From: Blasia pusilla
Lineage: Eukaryota; Marchantiophyta; Marchantiopsida; Blasiales
Direction of reading: 5' to 3'
DNA: 64,000 nucleotides
NCBI GenBank assembly: GCA_050084515.1
Contig: CM114272.1
Span: 62,310,001 to 62,374,000 of the forward strand
A model generated the notes under the pieces. That model searched no databases and had not been told where the DNA came from. It saw nothing but the letters and a program-made list of their open reading frames with translations. The translations under genes were made by a program, and so were the position numbers. This document shows, in pieces, positions 33,459-46,061 of the stretch; position 1 is the stretch's first letter, and every line of letters starts with the position of its first letter.

Positions 33459-36300
33459 CCATAACCACAAGGTATGGAGCAGTAAAGGAAAATTTTGCAC
33501 TCAGAAATTTAAGTTGTGGATGGAAGGGAATGAACATGTGAGAAAAACATTATGCATTTTTTTCCTCTTTGGATTTTCATATGGTGAAGTTTGCACTTAT
33601 AGACAAATTTATCATTCATATGTTTAATCACAAAGTATATGTATACTAAAAATTCAGTTCAAAGAATGGTTCAATATTTTGGGGATTTGGGGATCTAAGA
33701 GCATATAAACTAGTACTTGTATGAAGGTCAAAAAAATAAGAATTAAATCATAGGGTCAGATGATGAAGTGTGTGTGCCTCAAATGGCAATAGTGGACTTG
33801 AGATAGCTTAGTATTTTGAAATCCATCGTACTCATTGCTTTATCGTATGGACTACATCTCGAAGGTTGTAATGTGTATAAAGTAGAAAGTTTAACATTCC
33901 AGAGGTTTATCCAATCATCATTCCCTTGACAATTTCCAGTTATTCAACATCAATATGATACATGTAGGATATCATAGTTCTTTAAGTGTTGTAACTTCTT
34001 TATTAATGTGAGGGATTTTGGAGGGCACTAAGGGATAGGGTGATCATTCACCCTTTATTGAATTATGGACATAAGAATAAATGATCCTTATTATTGTGCA
34101 ATATGATGTCTTTATGAGATGGGGTAAATGTCCAAATTAACCAATATTCACTCGATGCTACATACAGGGAGACATTAATGCTTGGTAAGGCCCATGGACT
34201 AAAATGCCAAAAGAAAATGTTTGAAATGCATATGTAAAGTTTCCCATGGGCCCTAGTAAGTCCCCCTATATGGGCCTTATCCAGCAAATACTTGAATAAT
34301 TAGATAGATAATATTAGATCCATGTATCATGGATCCATCTCTTGCGTGATATGATGAGATAGCATGCTTGTAGAATTGTTTATTTCATTGAGTTTCATAA
34401 TATAATTAACTCCACTATTTATGATTATTTTGTAAGGGCCACATCCAAGAACAGAAAAGTGATGTCATTAAAACCAAAAACTATGATAGAAAAAGAAAAA
34501 ATATTCCATCTTAATGATTGTGACCTTGTAACCATGGGTTGTAATCATTTCCATAAAATGAGCTTCCAATACATGTATTTGAAAGACGACATCACAAAGT
34601 CTCTCGAGAAATGTAAGATCCTTTGGTTCGGAGATGATAGAAATTTTGGGAAATGATATTATAGGAAATAAATTTATTTTTGCGATCTATTACAAAGCAA
34701 GATATGAAAATATGAGAAAAGAAAGGATCCCAAATATTTAGAAAACCAGGGGAGAGGAGGCCAAGTTCAATGTGAGCATTTTTTTGGGAGGGAAATATCA
34801 AGGGAATGGTTGACATGTTTGAGGCCTTACTCTTCTAGTGTTCTCTCCTCTGGATTTGAGGCATGAGTTCTCATTAATGAATACCTAACTGTATTTTCCA
34901 CAACGAATCTATATTGCGTGGAAATAATTCTGACAATAAAAGAGTTTCGTGGTGTGTTAGGGGTTCGTTTTATGATAATTCAACTTTCATGTCTCTATTT
35001 ACTAGCTAGGTAACATGTGTGTCTAATGGAAAAATACAAAAATGTTATGATCCAATTTTATTGCACAAAAATGTTATGATCCTCCATCCCCCATCCCCCC
35101 CCATCCCCTTTATCTCATACTCTCCTCTTTTATTTGAAGAACCATCCATCCAAGTGATCTCATCTCTTAGTTTTGGGAAAAGACAAATCTACATTCCATC
35201 CCTCTAATTGAAAAGAGAGAAATATTTCGCTTCTTCGTCGTTTGGGAATAAGAAATTCCTTCATTCCCTACCTTATTTGGAAGAACAACATCATCCCACC
35301 TTCATGTAACAAACTCATTTCTTCCCTTATTCCATTCTCTTTTTTGAACTTCACATATTGTGTATATTTTTATTTAGTTGTTACTTTTGTTTTGGATTGT
35401 AGTAATACAGAAGACTAGTGAGTATTTGTCTTGAACATAGTGGCATCATGATAGGACCTATGTTATATTGGGATGAAGCAAACTTAAAGGAGGACTTTTC
35501 ATTAACAGAATATTTTTTCTTATAATTTTTTTTTGTTTTCATGCCTTAAATTTTATTTAATTTCCACCAGCCCCTGGTCTTGTTGACTTAGTGTGAAATA
35601 TGATCTCTCTTTACCTTTTCCTTGCAAAATAATTAATTTGCATTAATGACCATATGATGACAATAAATCATAAACCTGCCTATGGGATGAATTATGGCTA
35701 CAATATGACTAAGGGTAAAAATGAAGAAATTCAATCCTTGACCCATCATGTGAAAAATTGGGAGCAAACCTCGAGAAAATTACCCAATTATTTATATTGG
35801 ATTTCAAAAAATGGCTGGAGCTGGAAAACATTTAATCTACTAGTTCCAAAACTCGATGATTAATCGAACTTAAAATGATTTGATTCCTCTAAATCTGATT
35901 TTCTTTCATCTAGTAATTACCCTCAATATTGTGTCCGTGCTACGAAGAACGTTTAATTAAATTAGGAGTCACTAAAATCGAACACAATCGTGAAACATGA
36001 TTTATGTGACGATGACTTAAATAGATTATTTTTGGCCTTTTCACACAACGAAGTTTCGAAAACTACAAGGAAATCCTCTTGACATATGACAGACATTAAA
36101 TGGGAACTAATTTTATTTTGTCTTACTAAATATCGTTTGTTCTCATGAGTAAATTAGATATAAATACTAAATTTGAAGAAGGTCGTGCTCACGTGCGATC
36201 GGAGTTTAGGGTCTCGGCTTTTAGCAAAAGAACAAAATAATATTACGCGACGATAAAAGAGTAGTTATTAATTACAATATTTGTTGAAATCCTTTTTTCT
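33459..36300. other. AT-rich intergenic DNA, nothing recognised
   Basis: The stretch has low-complexity AT-rich sequence and only short chance ORFs. No LTR termini or protein domain could be identified. Confidence 0.5.
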
Positions 36301-39300
36301 TTGACTTTCCTGTCCCGAAGAAAAGAACAAGTTTGGGACTCACCAAAAGAAAAGAAATGAGCGAGTTTTGGGAGTCCGAAAAGGAAAGGAAGTCGCTTGC
36401 AGGATGCTCACGTTTTGACACGTGCATCGGGCGGAAAGTCTCACCACAGCGCGGAGTTTTGAAGTCGTTCAATCTTCAACCCTAAAGGGCGTAAACCCGT
36501 TTTCACTTCAGAGTCGCGTAAAAGTCGTTAAACGCTGTGGGCGAAAATGTGCCACACTCTTCTTCATGAGGAACATTCCGCGCTCGATCGCATGGAGTAA
36601 TCGTCGTCTTGTCTAATCTGTGTGTCAGCGAGGATTGTCCTCTGAATTGATTGATTGATTGATTGATCCGGCCCCCCTGCCTGGCTGGATGGGCTTCTTC
36701 CGAGTTCCCACCCTTTTTGCTTTCCTCCGATCACTCCGAGAGATGTGACTGAGCCCCCGAGGGCGAACAAAGGAGATCGGGATCGGAGTTCGCTTTGATG
36801 AAAGGACCATTATTGATAATCCACATCTCGAGGGATTTGGAGCGGAGCTTTGCGTGCTAAATCGAGTTGCGGAGTCGAGACTCGGAGGGGGAAGCGCTAG
36901 TGGCGCTGGTGGTCGCTGGCGCCCATTGCAAGAGTCGCGAAGCTATTACATCGCTCGGAGGAAACATGTCGTGGAGATGACCACCACATCGGAGGTCATT
37001 AGCTAGCGAAGTTAGCTACCTCGGATCGTCTGCTGGGGGCGAGTGAGGCTACGCTGCGCTTCGGAGCTTCAGAGCTGTCAGCGCACATGGACCGCAGCTC
37101 TTGTCCGAAGAGTGGACAGGACAGGGCGAGCAGAATCCGGGAAGGGGGGAGGAGTTGATGTGAAGTCCACTGCCTCTCGAAACGGGGAGCACGAGGCGCA
37201 GGAGTTTCTCATTTCGATCCATGCAAAAGGTAGTCGGCGACAGGGATGCAAGGGGTGCGATAATTCGTCCCCAAAGCGAGAAAGATAAGCGAAATCAAAC
37301 GAGTCAACAAGATCTAAGAGTCCAAATGTCATTGACTTCGTGGCGCACGGTGGGGTTCGAGTATGCGTCACAGCGCACAACGGCGATGGATTATCTGGCG
37401 ATGTCTCGCGGGGAACGGGCTTCATATGTCAGCACAAGACGAACCGGCGGAAAGGAGAATCCGCGAGATATCACACAGAGAGAAGAGGGTCGCCTCAAGT
37501 GCAAGGTCGTGGCAGCAACGACCGTCCTTCCCTCGCTTCATTCCTTGTTCCTTGTTTAACGACGAGGTGACAGCCGCGCGACTGTATCCTGCGTCCCACG
37601 TAATCCTGTACTGTAGTTCGAACCTTATCTAGAGTATAAACCCTCGCAATACCGTTCCAAGAAACACCTCTCCAATGTCTGTCCGGACGCCTTCGACGTC
37701 TACAGTAGTCCTCACACTGTACATGCCTCCGTCGATGGTGACTGCGCAGTCACTTCCGAAGTAGACTGCCTCTATTTCCAGTTCTACGTCGAACAGATAC
37801 AACCAATCATTACCTCTTTGCTTTCGCCATTTCGCTTCACCAAAGCCTTCGGATCCTGTCATCGGACGGGTGGAAACTAAGGGGAGAAATCCTCGACCAC
37901 GGTTATGCATCGGGTTAGGGTGTAGTAGAGCGTTGGATTATTATAGGTCAGGAGAGCTTTGGCGTACCCTCAGACACTACCGAGCCTTTTACCCCGGAGG
38001 TTTACTCTACTCGGTCTACGCTCGAATTACCAGCGTAGACCACTACGGAACTGTCGGCAGGAAAGGCTCGCGGACGGGCGGGAGACATTATGTAGCGGAC
38101 ACGTGGAAACTGGAGGGGTTCGTAAACTACTGTACAGTACAGTTGTTGGTGTCTGTCAGGGTTCTGTGGACAGGAGACACAGGGGCTGCAAGTTGTGCCG
38201 GCCACCTGGGACGCTAGGATTGATCGCTTTTGGACCTCGGATGAGTGCACCGGTGTAGCCAGTGAACAGCGCTCTCTGATAAGGAAGCTGACCTGTTCTT
38301 CTTTTCGCAGCCAAGCGTCTCGGCTCTTCTCATTAGTTCTTTAGTCCATGGGAATAGCGGCGCTCGCTAGAAAATAACGAACGTCGCAGCTATCTTTTCG
38401 AAATGTATATAATTATTTGCGACCGGATATATAATAAGAAAAAATAATAATAAATTTACAATTTTAATTCATTTTTAATTCTTGAAAAAATAAAATATGA
38501 ATAAAATAATTATTTAAGAATTTTATAAAAAACAATAATTGATGATTATAATTAAAATTTCAAATTCGTATTAACATTTTAAAAATAGTATTAAAAAAAT
38601 AATCATGAAAGAGATTTTAATTCGAGCATCGCAAAAGCTCGTACTTTTAAATTTTCTTGAAAAGATAAAATTACCTAAAGAAATGGATTTTTATTTAATC
38701 TTCAATTGAAAATGATTAAAAACAAGATTAATATTAATTTATGACAAAAAACAAATTCATATTTAAAACCTAAAACGAAAAAACATTTGCAATTATTAAA
38801 AAGCACGGGCTCGATAACTAGTATCGTTGAAGAGTGACGTGCGTTCCGTTGGCCAGAAGTCCCCGAGGAGTTCGGGGGTGGGGACATGGAGTTATGAAGC
38901 GTTTGTGGTGTGGAGAGCCGCACTTTATGAGGATCTTACTGGTGGACACCACAATTCGTCTCGTTCCGTCATAGAGAGAGGGAAATATGCGTAGAGGACT
39001 TCGAATTTCCCCCCACAACTTGAAAAGATTTGCGCTGGTTTCTCGGAAGGGATCCGCTTTAAGCCGTGGAGAAACCATTGAGCCATCGACGCACTTTGCG
39101 AGCTGTTGTTGAACTGTTTGTTTGTTCATGAAATGTGGACGCATGCGAATATCGGCAGTAGAGGGAGGCATCTTCCGCATCGTTGAGCCATAACGGGATA
39201 CTGTCATTTACTCTAGGAACGACTAACAACACGACGATCCCTTCGTTGAACCATCGGTAGAATTAACGGACTAGCAATAATGAGTCGGAATCGCGAATCC

Positions 39301-42300
39301 CAGTCCTTGAGAAGCGAAAGTCCCCGAATCATGTGTCGGGAGTTGCTAGCATAGCCTTCCCTCGTTCCCCGATCCGTAACAGCACGAGAAACGAACGCGG
39401 AGAAGTATGCGTTCCTTGTCTGCAATAGCAAACAACACATTCCAGTTTCCTAAGCTATGGCGGAGGGCGTTACGCTTTCATCGACCATATCGCGGGCGGC
39501 GTCGGAACGGGAGACATTCGGAATCGGTGGCAGTTGCCAGTGAATTGAAGGGCCTTCTTCGCTGCCGGGCCTCTCTCGCTCGAAGTCATTCCACCGGGAG
39601 AAAGTCGAGGGGAACATCGGAGAAGGGAGCCGTGGCTTGCGCGCTCTCTGTTTCTCGTAAGCACGTGTTAGGCGAAACGGCTTCTCTTCAATGAGGTTGT
39701 TCCAAGGCATGTGTGGAGTGGAGACTACTGACTACACTAGACCTCGGCTCCTGTCACCGAAATGGATCGCGGGCCCACAGCGCACGATTAAAGAAAGTGC
39801 AACCTCGCAACCAACAGGTTTGTTAACTGGAAATGGCAAGGAGGTTTTGACCGACCGACCGGGAGAGATCGCGATTCGCGATGAAGGGTTTATGTGGGGC
39901 GCCTCTCATTGAATACGCGAGGCGAAGATCGCCGTACTACTGCGTTCATTTTATTTTATTTTATCGTGATGGGTTCCCCATCCTTTTTTATACATATTTT
40001 ATATTTCCTCTTTGTTCTACAGAGGATGTGAAGAGTCCATTTCATTTCTTTCACTTCACAAGTTCACTGCGTTGATAGTCAGTTCATAGCATATGCGGAT
40101 TGAGGAACATCCCCAGCCATTTCGACGAGAGGTGAACACATCGCTAATCAATGGCGGAGGGTATGATTTCGAGGATCGCAGTTCCCGATGGAGGAAAGGA
40201 TACGAGTATCGAGGGATTCTACGTTCGTAGTAAATTCGTAGGGATCCCTCATCGCTCCTCTCACATGGGAAGTGGGAAGGACATCGGGCTCCCTCCTAAA
40301 GAGCGCGATGCTTTGTTTTTTCTCGCTCTGGGAATTCGGAAACGGAAGCCGAATTTGAAATACGTCTCGGTCAAACGTACTACCTTCTTCTTCTTCTTCT
40401 GCTTCCTCTTCACCATCATCGTCATGTCCCCTCCCGCTCTACGCGAATGACATATTTCTACGAGCCTGCCTGCCCCCCAATGGGGGGTCCTCCTGCAGGG
40501 AGCCCTTTCCGTTCCGTATGCGAGCGACACATTGCGTAAGCGGACGCGATCTCGACGAATCATGTTTCTCACATGTGGGATTAAACGCCTGAAAGCATCC
40601 CGTCTTCCATCGACGAAGTTTCTCCCTCGCTGCCTGCCTGCTCTGCTGCTCTGCTGCTCAGATTTCCGAACGCGCGAGTAAATAGATTAAAACACGCACC
40701 TGCTGCGACGGCAGAGGATTTTGCCCGCCGGCCGGCCCGCCCCCCTTGCAGTCGGTCAGGCCTCTGCTCTCCTCTCACCTCAGCTAAGCTCTGAGCCGCG
40801 CCGCGCCGCGCCGCGCAGTGCTGTGGTCGGCTCGGCGGGAGGGAGGTCGTAGACGCTGGCACTTTCATCGAAGGATACGGTATACGGTCGTCTGCCATGA
40901 GGAAAAAATTACAATCCGCGAGATGACACCGGGGGCTTTCGTAGTCATTCGATCGGAATGCGTCTGCGATCAGGAAATTGCAGAGCAGTCTGCGAGACGA
41001 TGCCGGCGACGCACCGACTGGGCGTTCCTCGAAAAATGAACTAGAGCAGTCGACTACAACAGAGGCGTGGAGTCGGGGTTGGGATGGGGAAGGGGGGGCG
41101 AGAGTGGGATGATGGAATCATGTGCCGATATTGGAGGCGAAATCGGGATGTCAAAGTGGAAAAAAATTCGGGTGCATTGGTTCCTCCCGGGCTGCTCCAT
41201 GCTCGTGGGTCCTTTCATCAAGAGCGCCATTTATTGCCCCATCCCCAACCTTGCCTTCCGATGAGATACAAAAGTCCAATTAGTTGCTAGTCAGAGTAGA
41301 TATTCCACTCCCAATCATGATGCGGACGAACAAGTGACCACACAGTTGCACGGGTTGAACGCATCCGCTGCGCAAATGTCGGGCTGCATTCAACGCCCCA
41401 GCAAAGCCTTAAGCACAAGCATCGGAGCGGAGGAGGGTAGAGTAGAGTAGAGGAGAGAGGAGACTCGGGAGAGTCGGAGAGGCAGGGGATGATCGGAAGG
41501 GGACGGACTGACTGACTGGATAGAAGGAGAGAGACTAGCTAGCTCGATGCCATCCATGGTCTTCAGGTTCCGAGGACATGGCTGCGTTGCGTTGCGGTGT
41601 GCTGCCGCAGCGCGCGTACCTGTCACTGCATTTATAACAAAGCAAAACAGATAACCATTGAACGCCACCGCAATAATTAATATTCGACATAAACACGGTT
41701 GTGAGAGTTGTGGAGTCCAGGTCGAATTAAATTGCATTCTCGTGTCCAAAAGTACTAAATGCCTTTTTCAGTTTTCACAGTCCCATGGGAGTGAAAGAAA
41801 TCACCACGGTGAAACGAATCGTCCTGGAGGCGCGCTGGTGGAAGGTGATGACATTCGTCAGGAGGTAGGTCTCGAATGCTACTGAGATTGGGCTGTTCAT
41901 TAATGCTTTGAATCTCGCCTACCGGGCCACATACGTATAGACTCGCCGATGCGGGAATGCTCCTTCCTGAATGAAATGCCAGAGCGACTGGGGAATAATC
42001 AGATTCTTCTCGTAATGCCGAACCGAACCGACGAATGGAGCGGAAGCGTTGCAGCAGTCGCGCGCTTCTGGAATCTGGCATTCCGCTGAGCTTGCACTTC
42101 TTCCTCCTCGGTGGTTCATCAGGAAGTCGGAAGCCAGTCATCCGAAACGCAGGACGCTCATAACTCCTCGAGCTAGCTTATCTCCATCCACTGTTGCCAA
42201 GTACTAAAATCGGCTAGACAACGAGGGCAAGGAAAAGACGTGATGAACGACGTGAGCTCATCCTGTCTCACAATACCGAAGCGAAGGGTGTCTTCACCGA

Positions 42301-44690
42301 TTCGTTTCTCGCTTTAAAAGACCGCATCTATCTATCTATCTACCATCTCCTGGAAACATTGGGGAGATTCCTTTCCGCACCGGTTTTGCGTGAAGGAAGA
42401 CGGGCTACAGACCTCGTCGATTGGATGATGAAAGGCGGAAAGGTGTCCACTACCCTCCACGAGTTTCTGTCCGATCTGGAGATGCCTCTCGTCATCGGTG
42501 CGCTGCAAGGACGAAGGCCACCATAGTAATTCCTCGGATGAATCGCGAACGATTGAAACGTCAATTATGAATTCTCTGGTCCATAGACCAGACGGACGCT
42601 GTGTGTTCGTGTTAGGGTAATATGGGAAGGACTCTAGAAGAGCGTATCCCTCAGAGGGCAAGACGCGCGTAAAAAGATAGTGTCGGGCGGTAAAGACTGA
42701 TCGCCTTTGCCTTTTTCGCGATCGAAATTCGATTGTATCGCTTAAACAATTGGGAAATATCTGTCAATGGTGCATACTGACTGCAAAAAGCGAATGTCTC
42801 TGGCGCCTGGAGACTGCAGTTTTGAATTTGGAGGGAAGGAAATGGTCAGGCAACAGAGGAACAGCTCCAACGTTCAGGGATGGGGGGAGGAGCGCGAGTT
42901 GGAAGCGTACGAAAAGAACGATGTTCGAACTAGAGAAACGGCGAAAAGTGCTGTGCGTCCAACGGGCAGATTTTAGAATAACACGAGTGCCGCGGTCGTG
43001 CAGTAGGTACAGTGTAAAGACCGCAAAGCTTGGGGCTGCATGCGTTTCAAAATCCGAACCAAATGATAAAGCAGAGGTGGCGAACCTGAAGTGGCCATCT
43101 CCTGGACAAAGAAAGCTTCTCAGGCAGTCGTGCATGTCAGTCCGCGCACAGCACAAGACGAGAGACTTGAGTCTTGAGCGACGCAGCCAACTTCGGTGCC
43201 GCTATAGGATAGGTAGAGCGCGAGGGCTCCGCTGACTCCGAGAACCTGACAGATACCCACGTGACAGGAAGCAGTGCGCACCGGTGACAGGAGTTCAGAA
43301 ATCGGCAAGAGAGTCACGGGGAGTTATCCCACACAGTGTGTGTGCGCTCGCTTCTCTCGTTCGGTCCCGGCATGTTTCAACTTTCAATTCAAACCTCCGC
43401 GCTTTAGATCGCCACTGACTCCGGGAAATGCTGGAGCGCCCCCTCGATGTCAGTCAGGGCATCGCGGGGCTGCGTCTCCCAACCTCTTGCGAGGGGCCAG
43501 GCGAATGCCGAGACCGGTGCCGACCGACGGCGTCGGCAAAGTGCCCGCCACCCTCCTCCCCGCAATTGTGGCTGCGATCCAGATCCACGCGAAGAATGCA
43601 CAACGCGCGACAGGAGGCACTGTGCGCTTTCCTGTAGTGATTCATCCTCGGCTCGACAGAGCCGCAGAGTCGACGGCGCGATTCGCTTGCGCGTTCCTAC
43701 CGCACAGGGCGACACTTTGAATGGCGTGCTACGCTCCGGTGAATTACAACTCGCGATTGCTACTTTCAATGCGCAGCTTTTGTTCTCTCCGGACTGCAAG
43801 TGCCGCAGTCTGACAATCGGACGACGAGGTACCGTCGGGATCGCCAGTCTCCAATCTTCACCATTCAGGGTTTGTAGGCCGTGGGAGGAGTGTTGGACTA
43901 ATAAGCAGCAGGAGCTCAGAGCTGCTGGTTTTCCAACTTCGCCTTTTGTTTCGTCCGATCGATTCACTCATCATCGGCGCCGGCGTCAGGCATTTTAGAA
44001 TCTCTGCTCGCACGTCTAAAAATAAGGGAATCGTACGCTGCAAGTGACAGTTCCTACCTGACGGACGAATCGTTCTCCTCACTATGGGAGAAGCCGTCCC
44101 ATGCACTACGCACGCACGCACGCACGCACTTGGTCCATCTCGGATTCTTCTTTTCGCAGAGGGAATCAGTCGACACTCGACCGGGCGGGGGGACCGGCCA
44201 CTCGTTCATTCATGGTAGAGCCGCATCAATCAGAGGACGTCTCCTCTCATCGCGAATTCGCCTCCCTTCTGACTCCTGCCAGCAAACAGAATAATCCTCG
44301 CCTCCGTCTTAAATCCCTGCGAACCTCCTACACTCCATCGCTCCCTCAAATTCCATTCCCACTTCGGCGCTCAGACGAAAGGCTTAACTTCGTGAAGTCC
44401 GTGGGTGTCCCCCCCCACCCATCTCTTCCCTGCACGAAGGCACACCGCTCTCTGTAGAATCTCTTTACTGTAAAGAATCAATCATGCAGCTCTCCAGTCC
44501 CCGTCTCGTCTCGCCGCCTTACACAAACGCGCACGCATTCTCTCGACCTCGAGAGATCGCCAGAGCCATCGATGGCGTCTCTGCCGTCTTCAGCTCTGGG
44601 AACTCGCCCGCTGCCGTTCTCTGTTCTCTCAAAGCGAGAGGGGAAAATTCTCTCGGTGCTCACTCCCTCACTCATTCACTTTCACTGCCT
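36301..44690. other. GC-richer region without a recognisable gene
   Basis: Composition is similar to that around the DUF3527 gene, and the region has many overlapping chance ORFs on both strands (longest about 190 codons at 43404-43967). None shows a domain I know or a consistent splice series. An AT-rich island (38.4-38.8 kb) divides it. Short simple repeats include (TGAT)n near 36650, (TCTA)n near 42330, a GCC/GC run near 40800 and (ACGC)n near 44107-44127. It could be a gene with rapidly evolving sequence, a non-coding RNA locus or a long promoter region. Confidence 0.35.
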
Positions 44691-44693
44691 TTT

Positions 44694-44810
44694 ACCTCAC
44701 ACTGAGCGCGAATGGCTATGTTTGTCGGAACGCATTGGATCAGGGCTCACTAACTCAGCTCACTCATACCTCATACTGAGTGGGAATGGCAATGTTTGTC
44801 GGAACGCATA
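44694..44810. repeat. Two-copy direct repeat of about 43 bp, 74-bp period
   Basis: Copies at 44694-44736 and 44768-44810 share acctca.actgag, gaatggc, atgtttgtcggaacgcat, with a handful of substitutions. Confidence 0.75.
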
Positions 44811-44866
44811 AGACCCAGATCAAGTGATCAGTGCGATTGCACTTTTAGATACCAATAAGCTTATCA

Positions 44867-45346
44867 TGACATGGGTCTTCTTACGGAAGAGATCAATGCA
44901 CATTTATTATCATATCGATACGGATAGTGTGGGGAAGAAAACCACCCGGGTGTAGAAGGATTTCCCCATTAAATGGGAAGAGTGTAGAGGGTAGTGTGAA
45001 GAGCCAGCCATTCATACTCATGCCGCTTGTTTAAATGTTTTCTCGTCGTCGCAACATAACAATAATATGTATCATTACATCATATTACATTGTTGTAGGT
45101 GACATGGGTCTTCCCATACGAGGAAAAATATCCATCCCACGCTTTGAGGGACTTTCCGATTAAATGGTTTACGTGTGCGTAGAAGCTTTTAGAACCTCTT
45201 ACAATGAATCGAGATACGTGTGTGTTCCCTCTGCTCGTCCTACACGAGGGAAAACCCTTGCTGGTCGTATCGTCATACTGTCATACACGACATGGGTTTC
45301 CCACGAGACAGAAAAAAACCCATGATTCGAAGCATTTTCCAATTAA
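44867..45346. repeat. Three diverged repeat units (gacatgggt ... attaa)
   Basis: Units start at 44867, 45100 and 45288 with gacatgggt and a following ttcc-type step. They end with tttcc.attaaatgg at 44961-44976 and 45153-45168, and a shorter variant at 45334-45346. Between these anchors the units differ in length and sequence. Confidence 0.5.
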
Positions 45347-46061
45347 GACAGACTCCTGCACGGAGGACCTTTTACGATTAAATATTTGTCATTTTTGTTC
45401 TTTATAGTCTTCCTTCCTGATAGAGCAATAACCCATGCCTTCTCCAATTAGAGGAGAAGGAACAATTGCACATACCGACACCGACACTTTCCAACTTTAA
45501 AAACAGAGGCTTTATTTGGAAATCTGATCGAATAGTCGATGAAACGTGTCATGTCCGTCTCCAGCTCCACGGATCAACTAAAGAAGAATCTCTCCTATCC
45601 TTTCTCTTGGCTTCACTCTAATTCCTTCCTTCACTCTTTCCTCCCTACAAGGTTGCTGATTGTATGACAAGGCATGCGCACACTTGAGATGAGTTCACAC
45701 TATTGAGGCGGGAATCTATGGTTCAAGTGCTTTCCAGAGCAGAACAGTTTGCTTGATAAAGAAGGTCTTTCTATGTAACAACAACAATTGGCCTATCCTT
45801 CTGAAAACCTACACGTGTAGTTGGAGTAGGTTACTAGTGGGAGGTTTCATAGAGATGTGGAAGAGATTCCTACCATCGTAACTCACTACTAAGGGGTTTT
45901 AGCTTCCAGATTGCGAGTGAACAATTTATGGGTAGTAAAGTTAGTAGGGTGTTGTTCGAGGTGTTTGAACTTTACCACACTAATCACCTACAGTTCTTTT
46001 GAACTCTACTGCCCCAACTTGTAACTGCCTGCTTTGGACAGATTACTTGACTTACATCTCA
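45347..46061. other. Intergenic, downstream of the ValRS gene
   Basis: The stretch should include the 3' UTR of the minus-strand synthetase gene just below 46062. No other gene is seen. Confidence 0.5.

Noticed and set aside
37350-37370. Sequence resembling a tRNA B box (ggggttcgagt)
   Set aside because: No matching A box or acceptor and anticodon stems could be built around it. The similar hits at 1463 and 37610 also fail.
37629-37910. 93-codon minus-strand ORF with protein-like composition
   Set aside because: No recognisable motif and no adjoining exons, so it is mentioned only as a weak candidate within the unexplained region.
40780-40820. GCC/GC run as a CpG-island promoter
   Set aside because: The short low-complexity run alone does not support a promoter, and no gene start was found next to it.
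43404-43967. 187-codon minus-strand ORF
   Set aside because: A plus-strand ORF of nearly equal length covers it. Neither resembles a known protein and no splice series extends them.
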